Below, piece after piece: positions 31,742 through 41,143 of a DNA stretch of 45,781 bases. Position numbers and translations under genes: made by a program. Each line of letters begins with the position of its first letter. Within the stretch, counting starts at the first letter, position 1. The stretch is taken from NCBI GenBank assembly GCA_000344275.1, contig AORU01000016.1, forward strand, positions 1 through 45,781. Direction: 5' to 3'. The notes under the pieces are model-generated. The model had not been told where the DNA came from and made no database searches. It was given only the letters and a program-made list of their open reading frames with translations. This stretch comes from Streptococcus oralis subsp. tigurinus AZ_3a. GTDB taxonomy: Bacteria; Bacillota; Bacilli; Lactobacillales; Streptococcaceae.

Positions 31742-33559
31742 TTATTTTGATTTTACAGGTAGCTCTTGAGCAGCCTTGACAGCAGCTGCAATCGTTTCTG
31801 CGTAAAGTTTAGCACCTTCTTCAATCATGTTGCTATCATTTCCAAAGTGGACTTGGTCGGTTCCAGCCCAAATTTCAGGGTGTTCCTTAGCGACCTTATT
31901 CCAGTCAGCGATGCTCACGTAAGGATTCTTTTCAGCTAATTCTCTCGCATAAGCCGCATACTGCTCCACTGATGCATAAGTGTCCTTGCTCTTGTCTCCC
32001 TCATAAGGTGTCACCAGTATCAGATGGTGTCCTTTCGGTAGATTGTTAACGATGCTGTCCAAATCATTCTTATAGCCTTCAGGATTGTTGACCCCCGTTG
32101 CAATGACAACTGTTTTTAAAAGCGCCTTGTTCTGGCTATTATTGAGCATGATGTCATTGGCTTGCTTGGTCGTCCGACTAACCTGAGCATTGATATTTGC
32201 ATCAGGAAGCGCCTCTTTTAAGGCTGTATTGGCACGTAAAGTCACTGAATCCCCAATCAGATTCGTTCCCTCAGAAATTCCTAGGCGACTGACTTCAGCT
32301 TGTTCAGCAAGAGTCTTTGTTTGTCCTATATTGGTCTGAGCTTGCTTGAAACCATTGACCATCAAGTCTGTCTCAAAAGCTCCAACTTGAGGAGCCATAG
32401 CTATGATAATCAAGGTAAGTAAGGAAAGAGCGCCCACAATACTAGTACTAATGGGTTTGATATGATGTAGCTTAGTAATTTTTCTAACTAAAGCGTTGGT
32501 CTTACCAGCAATCAATGGCTCAATAATATAGAAGGATAGGATAGCGAAGAAATAGGAAAAGATAACGGTTAAAATAACAGCTGGCAGATTGCTCATCAAC
32601 TGCGAAAAGATAATATAGAAAGGCCAGTGGAAGAGATAAACCGCGTAGCTGGTATCCGCTAAAAATGTGATTATATGAGGTTCTCGCATCTCAGGCGTTT
32701 TCTCATGCAAGACACGCGCAGCAAAAATCATGGTCACGGCCGCTAAACTTGCCAGTAAGAAACCGAATAGATAAGCAAACAGGTAGGTGAACTTGACAAA
32801 GAAAGTCAAGAGCACTAATACCAAAAGACCTGCAGCAAACACCAGTAAATTCTGACGAAGATCCCACGTCCGGTCAAACTGCTTGACTAAATCGCTCGTC
32901 TGACGAACACCCACAACCGTCGCTAAAATGCTTCCTAAAAAGAAGGGATAGACATGGGTTAAACTTGAAAAGTAGACAGATGAATGGGAACTAGCCATTA
33001 GACTACCAATAAACATAGAGAAAAAGCTAATGATGAAAGCTCCCGCAGAAAGAAGAAAGACCATCCCTCTCAATTGACTACTAGATTTTGAACGTTTCGA
33101 TAAGAACCAAACCGCCAATCCCCAGAGAATATAGTAGTGAACCTCAACAGCTAGACTCCAGTTATGAACAAAGAGATGCGGAATGAACTGGGATTCATAA
33201 CTTCCCCCTGTTAACATCTCATAGAAGTTGGTCATGAAACCGAGAACTCCAGCAATCTGGCCACCAATTCCAGCAACATAGTCTTGGCGAACTAGGAGGG
33301 TAAAGGGCATGGTCACCAAAACCATCAGAACCACAGGTGGTACGATGCGGTAAAACCGTCTCTTAAAAAAGCCTAGTAAATCAATCTGGCGTTTTTTCCC
33401 AAATTCTTCTAAAAGGAGGGCAGTGATCAAAAATCCTGAAAAAGTGAAAAAGACATCTACCCCAAAGAAGCCTCCAGGAAAGATTGTTTGAAAGAAGTGG
33501 TACAAGAGCACCAAAAGTAAACCTGTAATCCTAATCAAGGAAAACCATTTAATACGCAT
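31742..33559 (-). CDS. oatA: OatA/Adr-type peptidoglycan O-acetyltransferase
   Basis: Probably O-acetylates peptidoglycan, which protects against lysozyme. The 605-residue protein has an N-terminal acyltransferase-3 domain with about ten membrane helices plus one more (1-395), including the active-site-type segment GVDVFFTFSGFLITALLL (33-50, spaced as in the family). An extracellular SGNH domain follows (about 425-605), with IGDSV (S438 nucleophile), TGVNN and DQVHFG (catalytic Asp and His). The whole architecture is intact. A closely related pneumococcal protein is Adr; whether this is its orthologue or a paralogue cannot be settled here. The Shine-Dalgarno is weak. Confidence 0.85.
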   Translation of the reverse strand: MRIKWFSLIRITGLLLVLLYHFFQTIFPGGFFGVDVFFTFSGFLITALLLEEFGKKRQIDLLGFFKRRFYRIVPPVVLMVLVTMPFTLLVRQDYVAGIGGQIAGVLGFMTNFYEMLTGGSYESQFIPHLFVHNWSLAVEVHYYILWGLAVWFLSKRSKSSSQLRGMVFLLSAGAFIISFFSMFIGSLMASSHSSVYFSSLTHVYPFFLGSILATVVGVRQTSDLVKQFDRTWDLRQNLLVFAAGLLVLVLLTFFVKFTYLFAYLFGFLLASLAAVTMIFAARVLHEKTPEMREPHIITFLADTSYAVYLFHWPFYIIFSQLMSNLPAVILTVIFSYFFAILSFYIIEPLIAGKTNALVRKITKLHHIKPISTSIVGALSLLTLIIIAMAPQVGAFETDLMVNGFKQAQTNIGQTKTLAEQAEVSRLGISEGTNLIGDSVTLRANTALKEALPDANINAQVSRTTKQANDIMLNNSQNKALLKTVVIATGVNNPEGYKNDLDSIVNNLPKGHHLILVTPYEGDKSKDTYASVEQYAAYARELAEKNPYVSIADWNKVAKEHPEIWAGTDQVHFGNDSNMIEEGAKLYAETIAAAVKAAQELPVKSK

Positions 33560-33641
33560 ACGAGTTTATTCCCCACTCAATTAGATCGTAAAAACATCTA
33601 ATTTTATTCCATAATACACCTTATTTTATCAAAAAAAGAAG

Positions 33642-33670
33642 AAAAATCCTAAGAGAAAACTTAGGATTTT
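33642..33670 (-). terminator. tgt terminator
   Basis: AAAATCCTAAG and CTTAGGATTTT pair around a 6-base loop, with T's following on the minus strand. Confidence 0.88.
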
Positions 33671-33689
33671 GGCATTCTAATTTTACACT

Positions 33690-34835
<1,146 letters not shown>

Positions 34836-34898
34836 CTACCTCCGAAGCTGGGAAAGACAGTCCCAGTTCATACTTTGTGCCCAAAGGCATACTGTATG

Positions 34899-34927
34899 AT
34901 TTTATCAAAAAAACCAGGAACTGTCAC
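34899..34927 (-). promoter_or_regulatory. tgt promoter
   Basis: On the minus strand: -35 GTGACA (34922-34927), 17 bp, extended -10 TGA-TAAAAT (-10 at 34899-34904). The leader is about 60 bases. Confidence 0.65.
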
Positions 34928-34933
34928 GAACTA

Positions 34934-34942
34934 TGGTATAAT
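34934..34942 (+). promoter_or_regulatory. promoter of the DUF975 gene, apparently leaderless
   Basis: Extended -10 TGG-TATAAT (-10 at 34937-34942) ends 6 bp before the ATG at 34949. There is no Shine-Dalgarno and no clear -35. Confidence 0.65.
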
Positions 34943-34948
34943 GAAAGA

Positions 34949-35806
34949 ATGAAATACCCAAAAATTGATTTAAAAACCATTCGTCTGCAGACTAGGCAAT
35001 TTCAGGCTGAAAATCCCCGCCTCTTTCTCGTCTATCTCTTACCTAGCATACTGGTCATCTTATCAGGCTTTCTCAACCCCTTGGCTCGTCTCCAAGAAAG
35101 TGTTTTAGAGCAATCCTTTTTCAGCATGCTGGCACAAGTGCTCCAAGCCTATCTCTTCCCGCTAGTTGTTTCTTTTGTGAGCACGATTTTTCTAGCAGGT
35201 GCTGCCTTTGCGACACTCCGACTCCTCAAGGATCCTGATACAGAACTCTCAGTAAAATCAAGTCTAGCCCTCTTTGCTGAAGAGCGCTTCTCGCAAACCT
35301 TCCTAACTCTGCTCCTCAAACGTTTCTACCTCTTTTTATGGAGCATTCCAAACTTAGTAGGCGTTTATTTTCTCTTTTATAGCAATCTCTTAGCTCGGAG
35401 ATTTGTCGCCCTACATCCTGAATTTCCAAAATTAGACCTCTCATCCGTTGAAACGGAGCAATTCCTTATGACCTTTGGCCTCTACTTTTTCGCGAGTCTC
35501 ATCTTGATGATTGTAGGGAACATCCTCTATATCCCGCAACATTATGCCTACTCGCAGGTAGAATTCCTCCTCTGCGATACTCTGGATTTAGGACAGGCTA
35601 AACCCCGCCAAATCCTGAAAACCAGCCGTTTCTTGATGAAAGGTTACAAACTCCAGCGCTTTGTCCTCGACCTACAACTACTCCCTTGGTACTTCCTCAA
35701 CTGGCTCACTTTTGGAATTGCTAGTTTTTCAATCCTTCCCTATATCCAAAACAATCACATCTTCTTTTACAGAGCCCTACTAGCCCGTAAACGTCGAAAT
35801 GGATAA
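34949..35806 (+). CDS. DUF975 family integral membrane protein
   Basis: Function unknown. The 285-residue protein has about five or six membrane segments (first near 28-48, LVYLLPSILVILSGFL), separated by loops that include the family's DLGQAKPRQILKTSRFLMKG. I chose the ATG at 34949 because the longer frame from 34817 reads through the tgt promoter and has no conserved sequence. The start lacks a Shine-Dalgarno and follows a -10 by 6 bp. It is convergent with the DUF1304 gene, with a shared terminator. Confidence 0.82.
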   Translation: MKYPKIDLKTIRLQTRQFQAENPRLFLVYLLPSILVILSGFLNPLARLQESVLEQSFFSMLAQVLQAYLFPLVVSFVSTIFLAGAAFATLRLLKDPDTELSVKSSLALFAEERFSQTFLTLLLKRFYLFLWSIPNLVGVYFLFYSNLLARRFVALHPEFPKLDLSSVETEQFLMTFGLYFFASLILMIVGNILYIPQHYAYSQVEFLLCDTLDLGQAKPRQILKTSRFLMKGYKLQRFVLDLQLLPWYFLNWLTFGIASFSILPYIQNNHIFFYRALLARKRRNG

Positions 35807-35815
35807 GAGTCTACA

Positions 35816-35845
35816 AAAACCAGCGTCGTTCAGGACGCTGGTTTT
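35816..35845. terminator. bidirectional terminator
   Basis: AAAACCAGCGTC and GACGCTGGTTTT form a strong hairpin with A/T runs on both sides, serving the DUF975 gene and the convergent DUF1304 gene. Confidence 0.88.
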
Positions 35846-35846
35846 C

Positions 35847-36209
35847 TTATTTCAAAAGTAACATACTCAGCAGAGTCAAAATAGCAGGCCCACCTTGCTT
35901 CAGAATAATCTTCTTGTCTGCTGTCAGAGAACCGTAGGTCGCTGCACCAAGCACAAATAAAACAAAGATGGTCACAATTTCCAAACTTTGTGAGAAATAA
36001 ATCCCGTACAAGAGAAAGGCACCTATCAAAGCATTATAAATTCCTTGATTTTTAAATAATGAACTCACTGAAGGACGAGCCAGTTCTTCCTTATCCACAT
36101 TAAACACTCGACTAGTAGTGTCTGATTGCGTAGCCACACTTTCCAAATAAAAAATGTAAAAATGCTCTAAAGCAACGAGAGTTGCTAAAATAGTAGTAAT
36201 GATTGACAT
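35847..36209 (-). CDS. DUF1304 family membrane protein
   Basis: Function unknown. The 120-residue protein has four hydrophobic helices and family motifs: ALEHFYIFYLES (13-24) and KNQGIYNALIGAFLLYGI (53-70). AAGGAG precedes the ATG. It lies 10 bp after a MarR-family regulator and is probably its main target, as is common for DUF1304 genes. Confidence 0.83.
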   Translation of the reverse strand: MSIITTILATLVALEHFYIFYLESVATQSDTTSRVFNVDKEELARPSVSSLFKNQGIYNALIGAFLLYGIYFSQSLEIVTIFVLFVLGAATYGSLTADKKIILKQGGPAILTLLSMLLLK

Positions 36210-36219
36210 CGTTTTCTCC

Positions 36220-36645
36220 TTAAAATTCTATTTTTTCTAGACCTGACACTAGTTTCGTCAGTAAAGTTGTTAGCTCTTTCTGCTCGGCTGTCGATAAGAT
36301 GCTCTCCATCTGTTCCTTCACTCGCAAATGATGTTTAGGCGGACTGACTAAGAGTTGATTCTTGGCTTCTTGGGTTAATTCAACTAAGACTTCTCGCTGA
36401 TTGGCCGGATTACGCTTGCGACTGACATAGCCCTCTGACTCTAGTATCTTAAAATGACGGGTCAAGGCCGCCTGGTCGATTTGCAACTTCTCCTGAACGG
36501 CAATCTGGTTGCAGGGTGACTGCTGCAGTAAAAACTGCAAGATTTGATAGCGGGTCAAACTAATTCCCAATTGTTTCTCAAAAAGTTGAGTGATCATCTG
36601 ATCTGTTAAATGGAGCTGGTACAGTAAGTCGTTAATTTTTTTCAT
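36220..36645 (-). CDS. MarR-family transcriptional regulator
   Basis: The 141-residue protein has the winged helix-turn-helix of the MarR family: LTRYQILQFLLQQSPCNQIA, the recognition-helix region IDQAALTRHFKILESEGYV (about 75-93), and the wing with RKRNPANQREVLVELT. It has a single cysteine in the core helix-turn-helix (C44), which might sense oxidants. AAGGAGG precedes the ATG. A 31-bp inverted repeat overlaps its -10, suggesting autorepression of the marR-DUF1304 operon. Confidence 0.88.
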   Translation of the reverse strand: MKKINDLLYQLHLTDQMITQLFEKQLGISLTRYQILQFLLQQSPCNQIAVQEKLQIDQAALTRHFKILESEGYVSRKRNPANQREVLVELTQEAKNQLLVSPPKHHLRVKEQMESILSTAEQKELTTLLTKLVSGLEKIEF

Positions 36646-36663
36646 TTCTACCTCCTTGCGTAC

Positions 36664-36694
36664 ACTTGATTTATCAACTATTGAGTTATCAAGT
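36664..36694. promoter_or_regulatory. probable operator of the MarR-family regulator
   Basis: ACTTGAT and ATCAAGT are perfect 7-bp arms at the ends of a 31-bp imperfect palindrome lying across the -10 and start site. Confidence 0.65.
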
Positions 36695-36720
36695 ATATTA
36701 CAGAAAGATTAAAAACGCAA
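36692..36720 (-). promoter_or_regulatory. marR-DUF1304 promoter
   Basis: On the minus strand: -35 TTGCGT (36715-36720), 17 bp, -10 TATACT (36692-36697). Confidence 0.65.
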
Positions 36721-36740
36721 CTATTTTGCTTACTCACGAA

Positions 36741-36775
36741 AAATAGCCTCTTGGTTTCAATCCCAAAAGGCTATT
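36741..36775 (-). terminator. terminator of the DUF2262-like gene
   Basis: AAATAGCCT and AGGCTATT pair with further inner pairing (TTGG/CCCAA), with T's on the minus strand. Confidence 0.78.
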
Positions 36776-36803
36776 ATTTCTATATTCTAGATAAAATCCA
36801 GCA

Positions 36804-37667
36804 CTAACCTACCAAATCTGCTCGAAGGATTTCTCCCTCTTTATCAATGACAACTTCGATGGCATGGCCTGCAAAAATTTCCTCGCTATCATCATAGTAG
36901 AGGGTCAATTCCCCGTCTTCGTTGATCGATAGTTCACTCAAGGAAAGAGAGTTGGTAAAATACTCTTCTGTTAACTCCACATCATTTTCATCTGAATCTA
37001 TCCAGTCTTGAGCTGTTTCCCACAGTTCTTTGACAATATAGTCTTTAATCCGAGTATCTTGAACTTGGAAAGTTCCCATAAATTTCTTTAGATCATCAAA
37101 AGAACTTGGAGGGAGACTTTCATCTGCACTCGCAGCAAAGATAGCATGAATCTTACCACCCTCGTAAGTGATAAATCCTTCAAACCAAGAATAGGCTCTG
37201 TTTAAGGTGAATTCGCCAATATCGTCTTGAATGATGACCGGTTTTTGATAGGTTTCAATCAAGGTCTCTAACCTAGAGTCTGAGGATTGGTCATCTAGGT
37301 ATTCCAGCAAGTGGTAGCAGTTATTAGCTACTTCTGACATATATGGCTCTAACTCCATGAAGGGGCGTTTTTGACATTTGATATGATGAATTTTGTAGGG
37401 TTCAAAACTAAAGCCCCATCTCTTTTCTTCAAATTCCTCAGGAGTTAATACCCATTCCAAACGTCCCTCACGTTCAGAGAATTCCTGGGTTGCAACATTG
37501 ACACTAGCTTTAAAATGAACGGACGGCATTTTACAACCATCTTTTAAAGAAGCGGCCCCAGTTACATTTTGGAGGGTAAAAATCAATAATTCGACAATTT
37601 CACCACAAAATTCCTCTTCAAAATCATCTCTTGTTTTCTCAAATGGAGTTTTTAATCGATTTGTCAT
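36804..37667 (-). CDS. hypothetical protein with DUF2262-like domain
   Basis: Function unknown. The 287-residue protein is acidic, soluble and without a signal peptide. The C-terminal half contains DIGEFTLNRAYSWFEGFI (about 149-166), which looks like the DUF2262 domain; I am fairly but not fully sure. The N-terminal half (LKDGCKMPSVHFKA) is not recognised. AAAGGA precedes the ATG. It is a single-gene unit between the MarR pair and the LysM protein. Confidence 0.7.
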   Translation of the reverse strand: MTNRLKTPFEKTRDDFEEEFCGEIVELLIFTLQNVTGAASLKDGCKMPSVHFKASVNVATQEFSEREGRLEWVLTPEEFEEKRWGFSFEPYKIHHIKCQKRPFMELEPYMSEVANNCYHLLEYLDDQSSDSRLETLIETYQKPVIIQDDIGEFTLNRAYSWFEGFITYEGGKIHAIFAASADESLPPSSFDDLKKFMGTFQVQDTRIKDYIVKELWETAQDWIDSDENDVELTEEYFTNSLSLSELSINEDGELTLYYDDSEEIFAGHAIEVVIDKEGEILRADLVG

Positions 37668-37774
37668 TCACTTCATCCTTTCTCTCTATGCTTAAAAGCG
37701 TTAGTATAGCTTTGTATTCGCTTATATTTTAACATGTTTTAGATTTTATTTCACTTATCAATACTATTTTACAC

Positions 37775-37809
37775 AAAAAGAAGCTACACTTTTAAATGTA
37801 TAGCTTCTT
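37775..37809 (-). terminator. terminator of the LysM-protein gene
   Basis: AAGAAGCTA and TAGCTTCTT pair with continued pairing inside, followed by T's on the minus strand. Confidence 0.85.
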
Positions 37810-37816
37810 ATTATTC

Positions 37817-39013
37817 TTAATTCATTGATACGTGAACGTGGTCATAGTGATTTTCGGTCACACTACCACGGTCTGGCATTGGATTCCACGTGTAGGCAGG
37901 TCCATATTTACTATCGTATGGAGCGTAGAAACGTTGTTTCCAGATGATGTAGTTGATACCACGGCTAGCCATATTTTGAACCGCGTATTCCGCGATTTGA
38001 TCACCAAGTGCTGAACTCACTGGGACCATAAAGTCGATGGCCAATCCTTTACCATGGTCTCCACTGTCACCAGGACGGTAGCCGCTAAAGGATGTAATTC
38101 CAAACAAATTTGCAATTTCTTCTTTGAAGGCTGCAGTTTGTGGTTGAAGACCAGCATTCTCAGACTTAGCTACAGCAAGTCCTGCATAGTCAGGAGCCGC
38201 TGGAGCCGAATACGTTCTTGAAGGAGTTTGGCTTTGCTCTGCTTGATAAGTCGAAGTTGCTGTTGATGCTGCTGTTTCTTCTGCTACACTTGTTCCTGTT
38301 GTATCAGCAGGTGTTTCAGTTGCTAGAGCAGCTGCTACTGGTGCTTCTGCTGGAGTTGCTGCAGCCGTTTCTTCGGCAGCTGGAGTCGCCACTTGTGGAG
38401 CTTCTTCAACTGGACTAGTTGTTTCTGCTACCGGTGCTTCCGCTGGAGTCATTTCAGCTGTTTCTTCTGCTACAGGTATTTCTGTAGATGGTGTCTCCTC
38501 AGCAACTGTCGCTGTCTCAGAAACTTCTGAGCTTGGCGCTACTTCTGCTGGTTTTTCAGTCTCAATTGCAGTTGGAGCTTCCTCAATTGGTTGAGAAAGG
38601 TCTTCTACTTGAACTGTTTGTTCATCGACTGTCACTTGATTCGTCGTCAAATCAGCTGTCGCAGTCGTAACTTCTTCACTAGCATCTGCTTGAGGAGCTT
38701 GGATTTCAACTTCCGTTATCTCTTCTTCCTCATTGACAGTTGTGGTGAGGACAGTATCTGGGAAAATCAAGTCCATATTAGTGATTTTATTCAAATTCGC
38801 AAGAACTGTGACATCTACACCCAAGGCTTCTGCAATGGTGCTTAAAGTATCACCATACTGAACTGTATAACTTGTTTTGTTGTCCGTTTTAGTCAAATCG
38901 TTTTGGATTTGCTCAACACTACGGGCAGTCCAAAGAACTTCTTCTGCTTGAGTTGCCAATACTGGGGCAAATGACAAGGCTACTGTTGACGCTAATATTA
39001 TTCTTTTCTTCAT
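37817..39013 (-). CDS. secreted LysM protein with peptidase-like C-terminal domain
   Basis: Exported cell-wall protein. The 398-residue product has a signal peptide (about 1-23), one LysM peptidoglycan-binding domain (about 48-92, YTVQYGDTLSTIAEAL) and a low-complexity Ala/Glu/Thr/Pro linker (about 95-270). The C-terminal domain (about 275-398) contains DSGDHGKGLAIDFM and HYDHVHV, resembling the metal-site layout of M15 (D-Ala-D-Ala peptidase/hedgehog-type) enzymes. It appears to be the homologue of the pneumococcal LysM protein placed in the WalR (VicR) regulon. I could not find a convincing WalR box upstream. Activity of the C-terminal domain is inferred. Confidence 0.82.
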   Translation of the reverse strand: MKKRIILASTVALSFAPVLATQAEEVLWTARSVEQIQNDLTKTDNKTSYTVQYGDTLSTIAEALGVDVTVLANLNKITNMDLIFPDTVLTTTVNEEEEITEVEIQAPQADASEEVTTATADLTTNQVTVDEQTVQVEDLSQPIEEAPTAIETEKPAEVAPSSEVSETATVAEETPSTEIPVAEETAEMTPAEAPVAETTSPVEEAPQVATPAAEETAAATPAEAPVAAALATETPADTTGTSVAEETAASTATSTYQAEQSQTPSRTYSAPAAPDYAGLAVAKSENAGLQPQTAAFKEEIANLFGITSFSGYRPGDSGDHGKGLAIDFMVPVSSALGDQIAEYAVQNMASRGINYIIWKQRFYAPYDSKYGPAYTWNPMPDRGSVTENHYDHVHVSMN

Positions 39014-39046
39014 TCTTTCAAATTCCTTTCAAATGAGTACCTGTCT

Positions 39047-39055
39047 ATCATAACA
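39047..39055 (-). promoter_or_regulatory. LysM-protein promoter (extended -10)
   Basis: TGT-TATGAT on the minus strand (-10 at 39047-39052), with no strong -35, fitting an activator-dependent promoter. Confidence 0.5.
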
Positions 39056-39066
39056 CAAAAAATGCA

Positions 39067-39089
39067 GAAAAAAAGCCCTCCCGGGCCTA
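39067..39089 (-). terminator. terminator of the MATE-HAD operon
   Basis: A short GC-rich hairpin (AGGCCC and GGGCT around GGGA) followed by seven T's on the minus strand. Confidence 0.65.
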
Positions 39090-39175
39090 TTTAACAGAAC
39101 TGTCTATTCATTGTAACAAACTCGATTACTTGAAATAGTTTGTTAGGTCTCTGTCACAAAACTGACATAATCTTT

Positions 39176-39799
39176 TTATCGCTCAGCCTCAAAAATATGA
39201 GGAATATCTGCTAACCCTTGAATCCTGTGATTCCCTTCATAAGACGACTCTAAAAAGTTGATACTTTGATTCCCACTATTCTGGGCAAATTCCACATCCA
39301 GAGTCCGATCCCCTATGTAATAGGTCTTCTCAGGATTCAGCTGATACTTGTCTAGCAAATATATAGCCGCTTCTGGACTTGGCTTCCGCGCAAAGCCACT
39401 CTGACTGGTTAAAATCTCTGTGAAATAGGATTCCAATCCCAAGTCTCTTAGAATGGTAAAAGCATTGTCTCCCTTATGAGTGTAAACAAAGTTCCGAATC
39501 CCTACTTGGTCTGCCCAATTCAACACCTCACGCGCACCTGGCATTAAGACTACCTGGGCATTCTTTTCAGCCAAACTCTGGGCACGCACCTCATTTAGCT
39601 CTTCCACACCTAGTTTTCGCTCTTCTGCCACCTGCACAAGCAAATCCTGCACCGAATACTTGAGGATAAACTCTCTCACCTGCTCCTTATCATAAGGAAT
39701 AGAAAACCGAGCAAAAGTCTCCTCAATCCCTAATAAAATCGCTTCGTAAGAGTCCAATAAAGTCCCGTCTAAATCCCAAATAAAAGCTGTTTTTTGCAT
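39176..39799 (-). CDS. HAD-superfamily phosphatase (subfamily IA)
   Basis: Probable small-molecule phosphatase of phosphoglycolate-phosphatase type. The 207-residue protein has motif I WDLDGTLLDS (nucleophile D9, acid D11), a helical cap (about 15-80), motif II YTHKG, motif III lysine in RKPSPEA and motif IV YIGDRTLDVE. All catalytic positions are present. It starts 3 bp after the MATE gene, with AAGGATAGG upstream. Confidence 0.88.
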   Translation of the reverse strand: MQKTAFIWDLDGTLLDSYEAILLGIEETFARFSIPYDKEQVREFILKYSVQDLLVQVAEERKLGVEELNEVRAQSLAEKNAQVVLMPGAREVLNWADQVGIRNFVYTHKGDNAFTILRDLGLESYFTEILTSQSGFARKPSPEAAIYLLDKYQLNPEKTYYIGDRTLDVEFAQNSGNQSINFLESSYEGNHRIQGLADIPHIFEAER

Positions 39800-39802
39800 T
39801 TC

Positions 39803-41083
39803 CTATCCTTTCAAGCTCATATAACGCTGGTAACGGTAGCGTAGAAATAACCAACGAAAACCATTATCCAAGAGAGTCCCTGCCCAAATACCAGGCAAGC
39901 CCCAACCAAGAACAATCCCCATCAGATATCCTGTTCCAATACGGATACACCACATCCCTATGCTTGTCGCATAAAAGGGAAGCCGAGCATTCCCCAAACC
40001 TTGCCAAACTGCCGTATAAATAACTGTCCCTGTCGCCATGGGAGTACCAAGTAGTGAAAAAAGTGTCACTAGCACACTAGCCTCCACCGCCAGAGGAGCA
40101 GTCGTATAGAGATGAGTCAGTGGTATTCCTAAGGCATAGATACTGAAGGTCAAGGGCAACATGAGAAACAGAGAAAGCCAAAAGGTTTGCTTGCTCAAAC
40201 TAGCGACTCTTTTCCAATCCTCCTCCCCAACTGCTCGAGCCACCAGCATGACCGTTGCCGTAGCGACGCCAAAGGCAGGCATATAATTAAACTGGGTCAA
40301 AACTTCTCCGACTGCATTCCCTGCTACTGCCTCCGTCCCAAAAGAAACGACCAAGGCAATGATTACTACATCTCCAGCCCGCATCATCAGTCGCTCTCCA
40401 GCTGCTGGTAAAGCCAAGGTCAACAGTTCCTTATCTAAACCAAAAGTCGGTTTCGTATAAGGCAGTTTTAATTGTGACCACAAAATCACAAGACCAACCA
40501 AACGAGACAGAATAGTCCCCCAAGCAACACCCGCTATCCCCATATCAAGGATAAAAATAGCTAGACTGGAAAAGAGAATATTCAAGGCATTTGACAAGAG
40601 GCTGACATAAAGAGGCTGACGCGGATTATGCGTTGCACGAATCAAGGCACCTAGACTGGTCATGAATCCCAAGAGAACAATCGATCCGCCTACCAAAGAT
40701 AAGTAGAGTCCACCACTCTCGGCCACAGCCTGCTCAGTTCCCAAAAGTCCTATCATCTCTTGTCCAGCGAAGATAGACAAAGCTCCTAAAAGGAAACTTA
40801 ATAGTAAAGTAATTTTCAACGCCTCAGTCACATGATAGGCTAGCTTAGACTGATCTTTCTGACCCAAACTTTTTGAAATAACACTAGAAATAGCTGCCCC
40901 CAGAGCAATGAAAATCGCCTGATAAATGGTGATAATATTACCAGCTACTGAAACACCTGAAATAGCTATCAATCCTAAATGAGCAACCAAATAACTATCC
41001 ACCATTCCCATGAGCATCTGCAAAAAGTTTTCGCCCATAGCTGGCAAGGCAATATTAAGAATCTCTTTATTTTTCTTAAACAA
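39803..41083 (-). CDS. MATE-family multidrug/cation exporter
   Basis: Twelve-helix membrane exporter coupled to Na+ or H+. The 426-residue protein has the internal duplication of the MATE family, with LPAMGENFLQMLMGMVDSYL (14-33) and the matching LPAAGERLMMRAGDVVII in the second half. It resembles NorM/DinF-type proteins; its substrate is unknown. The start codon is TTG at 41083, with AGGAGGAAGG directly upstream. It forms a two-gene unit with the HAD phosphatase. Confidence 0.9.
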   Translation of the reverse strand: MFKKNKEILNIALPAMGENFLQMLMGMVDSYLVAHLGLIAISGVSVAGNIITIYQAIFIALGAAISSVISKSLGQKDQSKLAYHVTEALKITLLLSFLLGALSIFAGQEMIGLLGTEQAVAESGGLYLSLVGGSIVLLGFMTSLGALIRATHNPRQPLYVSLLSNALNILFSSLAIFILDMGIAGVAWGTILSRLVGLVILWSQLKLPYTKPTFGLDKELLTLALPAAGERLMMRAGDVVIIALVVSFGTEAVAGNAVGEVLTQFNYMPAFGVATATVMLVARAVGEEDWKRVASLSKQTFWLSLFLMLPLTFSIYALGIPLTHLYTTAPLAVEASVLVTLFSLLGTPMATGTVIYTAVWQGLGNARLPFYATSIGMWCIRIGTGYLMGIVLGWGLPGIWAGTLLDNGFRWLFLRYRYQRYMSLKG

Positions 41084-41104
41084 TCCTTCCTCCTGATGAA
41101 AAGA

Positions 41105-41132
41105 AACTCAGTTGGTTTCCCAACCGAGTTTA
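41105..41132 (-). terminator. thrC terminator
   Basis: AAACTCGGTTGG and CCAACTGAGTTT pair with one mismatch around a 4-base loop, followed by T's on the minus strand. Confidence 0.85.
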
Positions 41133-41143
41133 CTCCCTCTGTC

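Noticed and set aside
37715..37722. AGCGAATA on the minus strand as a second ComX box, upstream of the DUF2262-like gene
   Set aside because: Two mismatches to TACGAATA, no T-rich upstream tract, and an ordinary TATACT -10 lies downstream.
39090..39130. TGTTAC and TGTTAA upstream of the LysM gene as a WalR box
   Set aside because: The two hexamers are 16 bp apart where the motif needs 5 bp, and no properly spaced pair is present.
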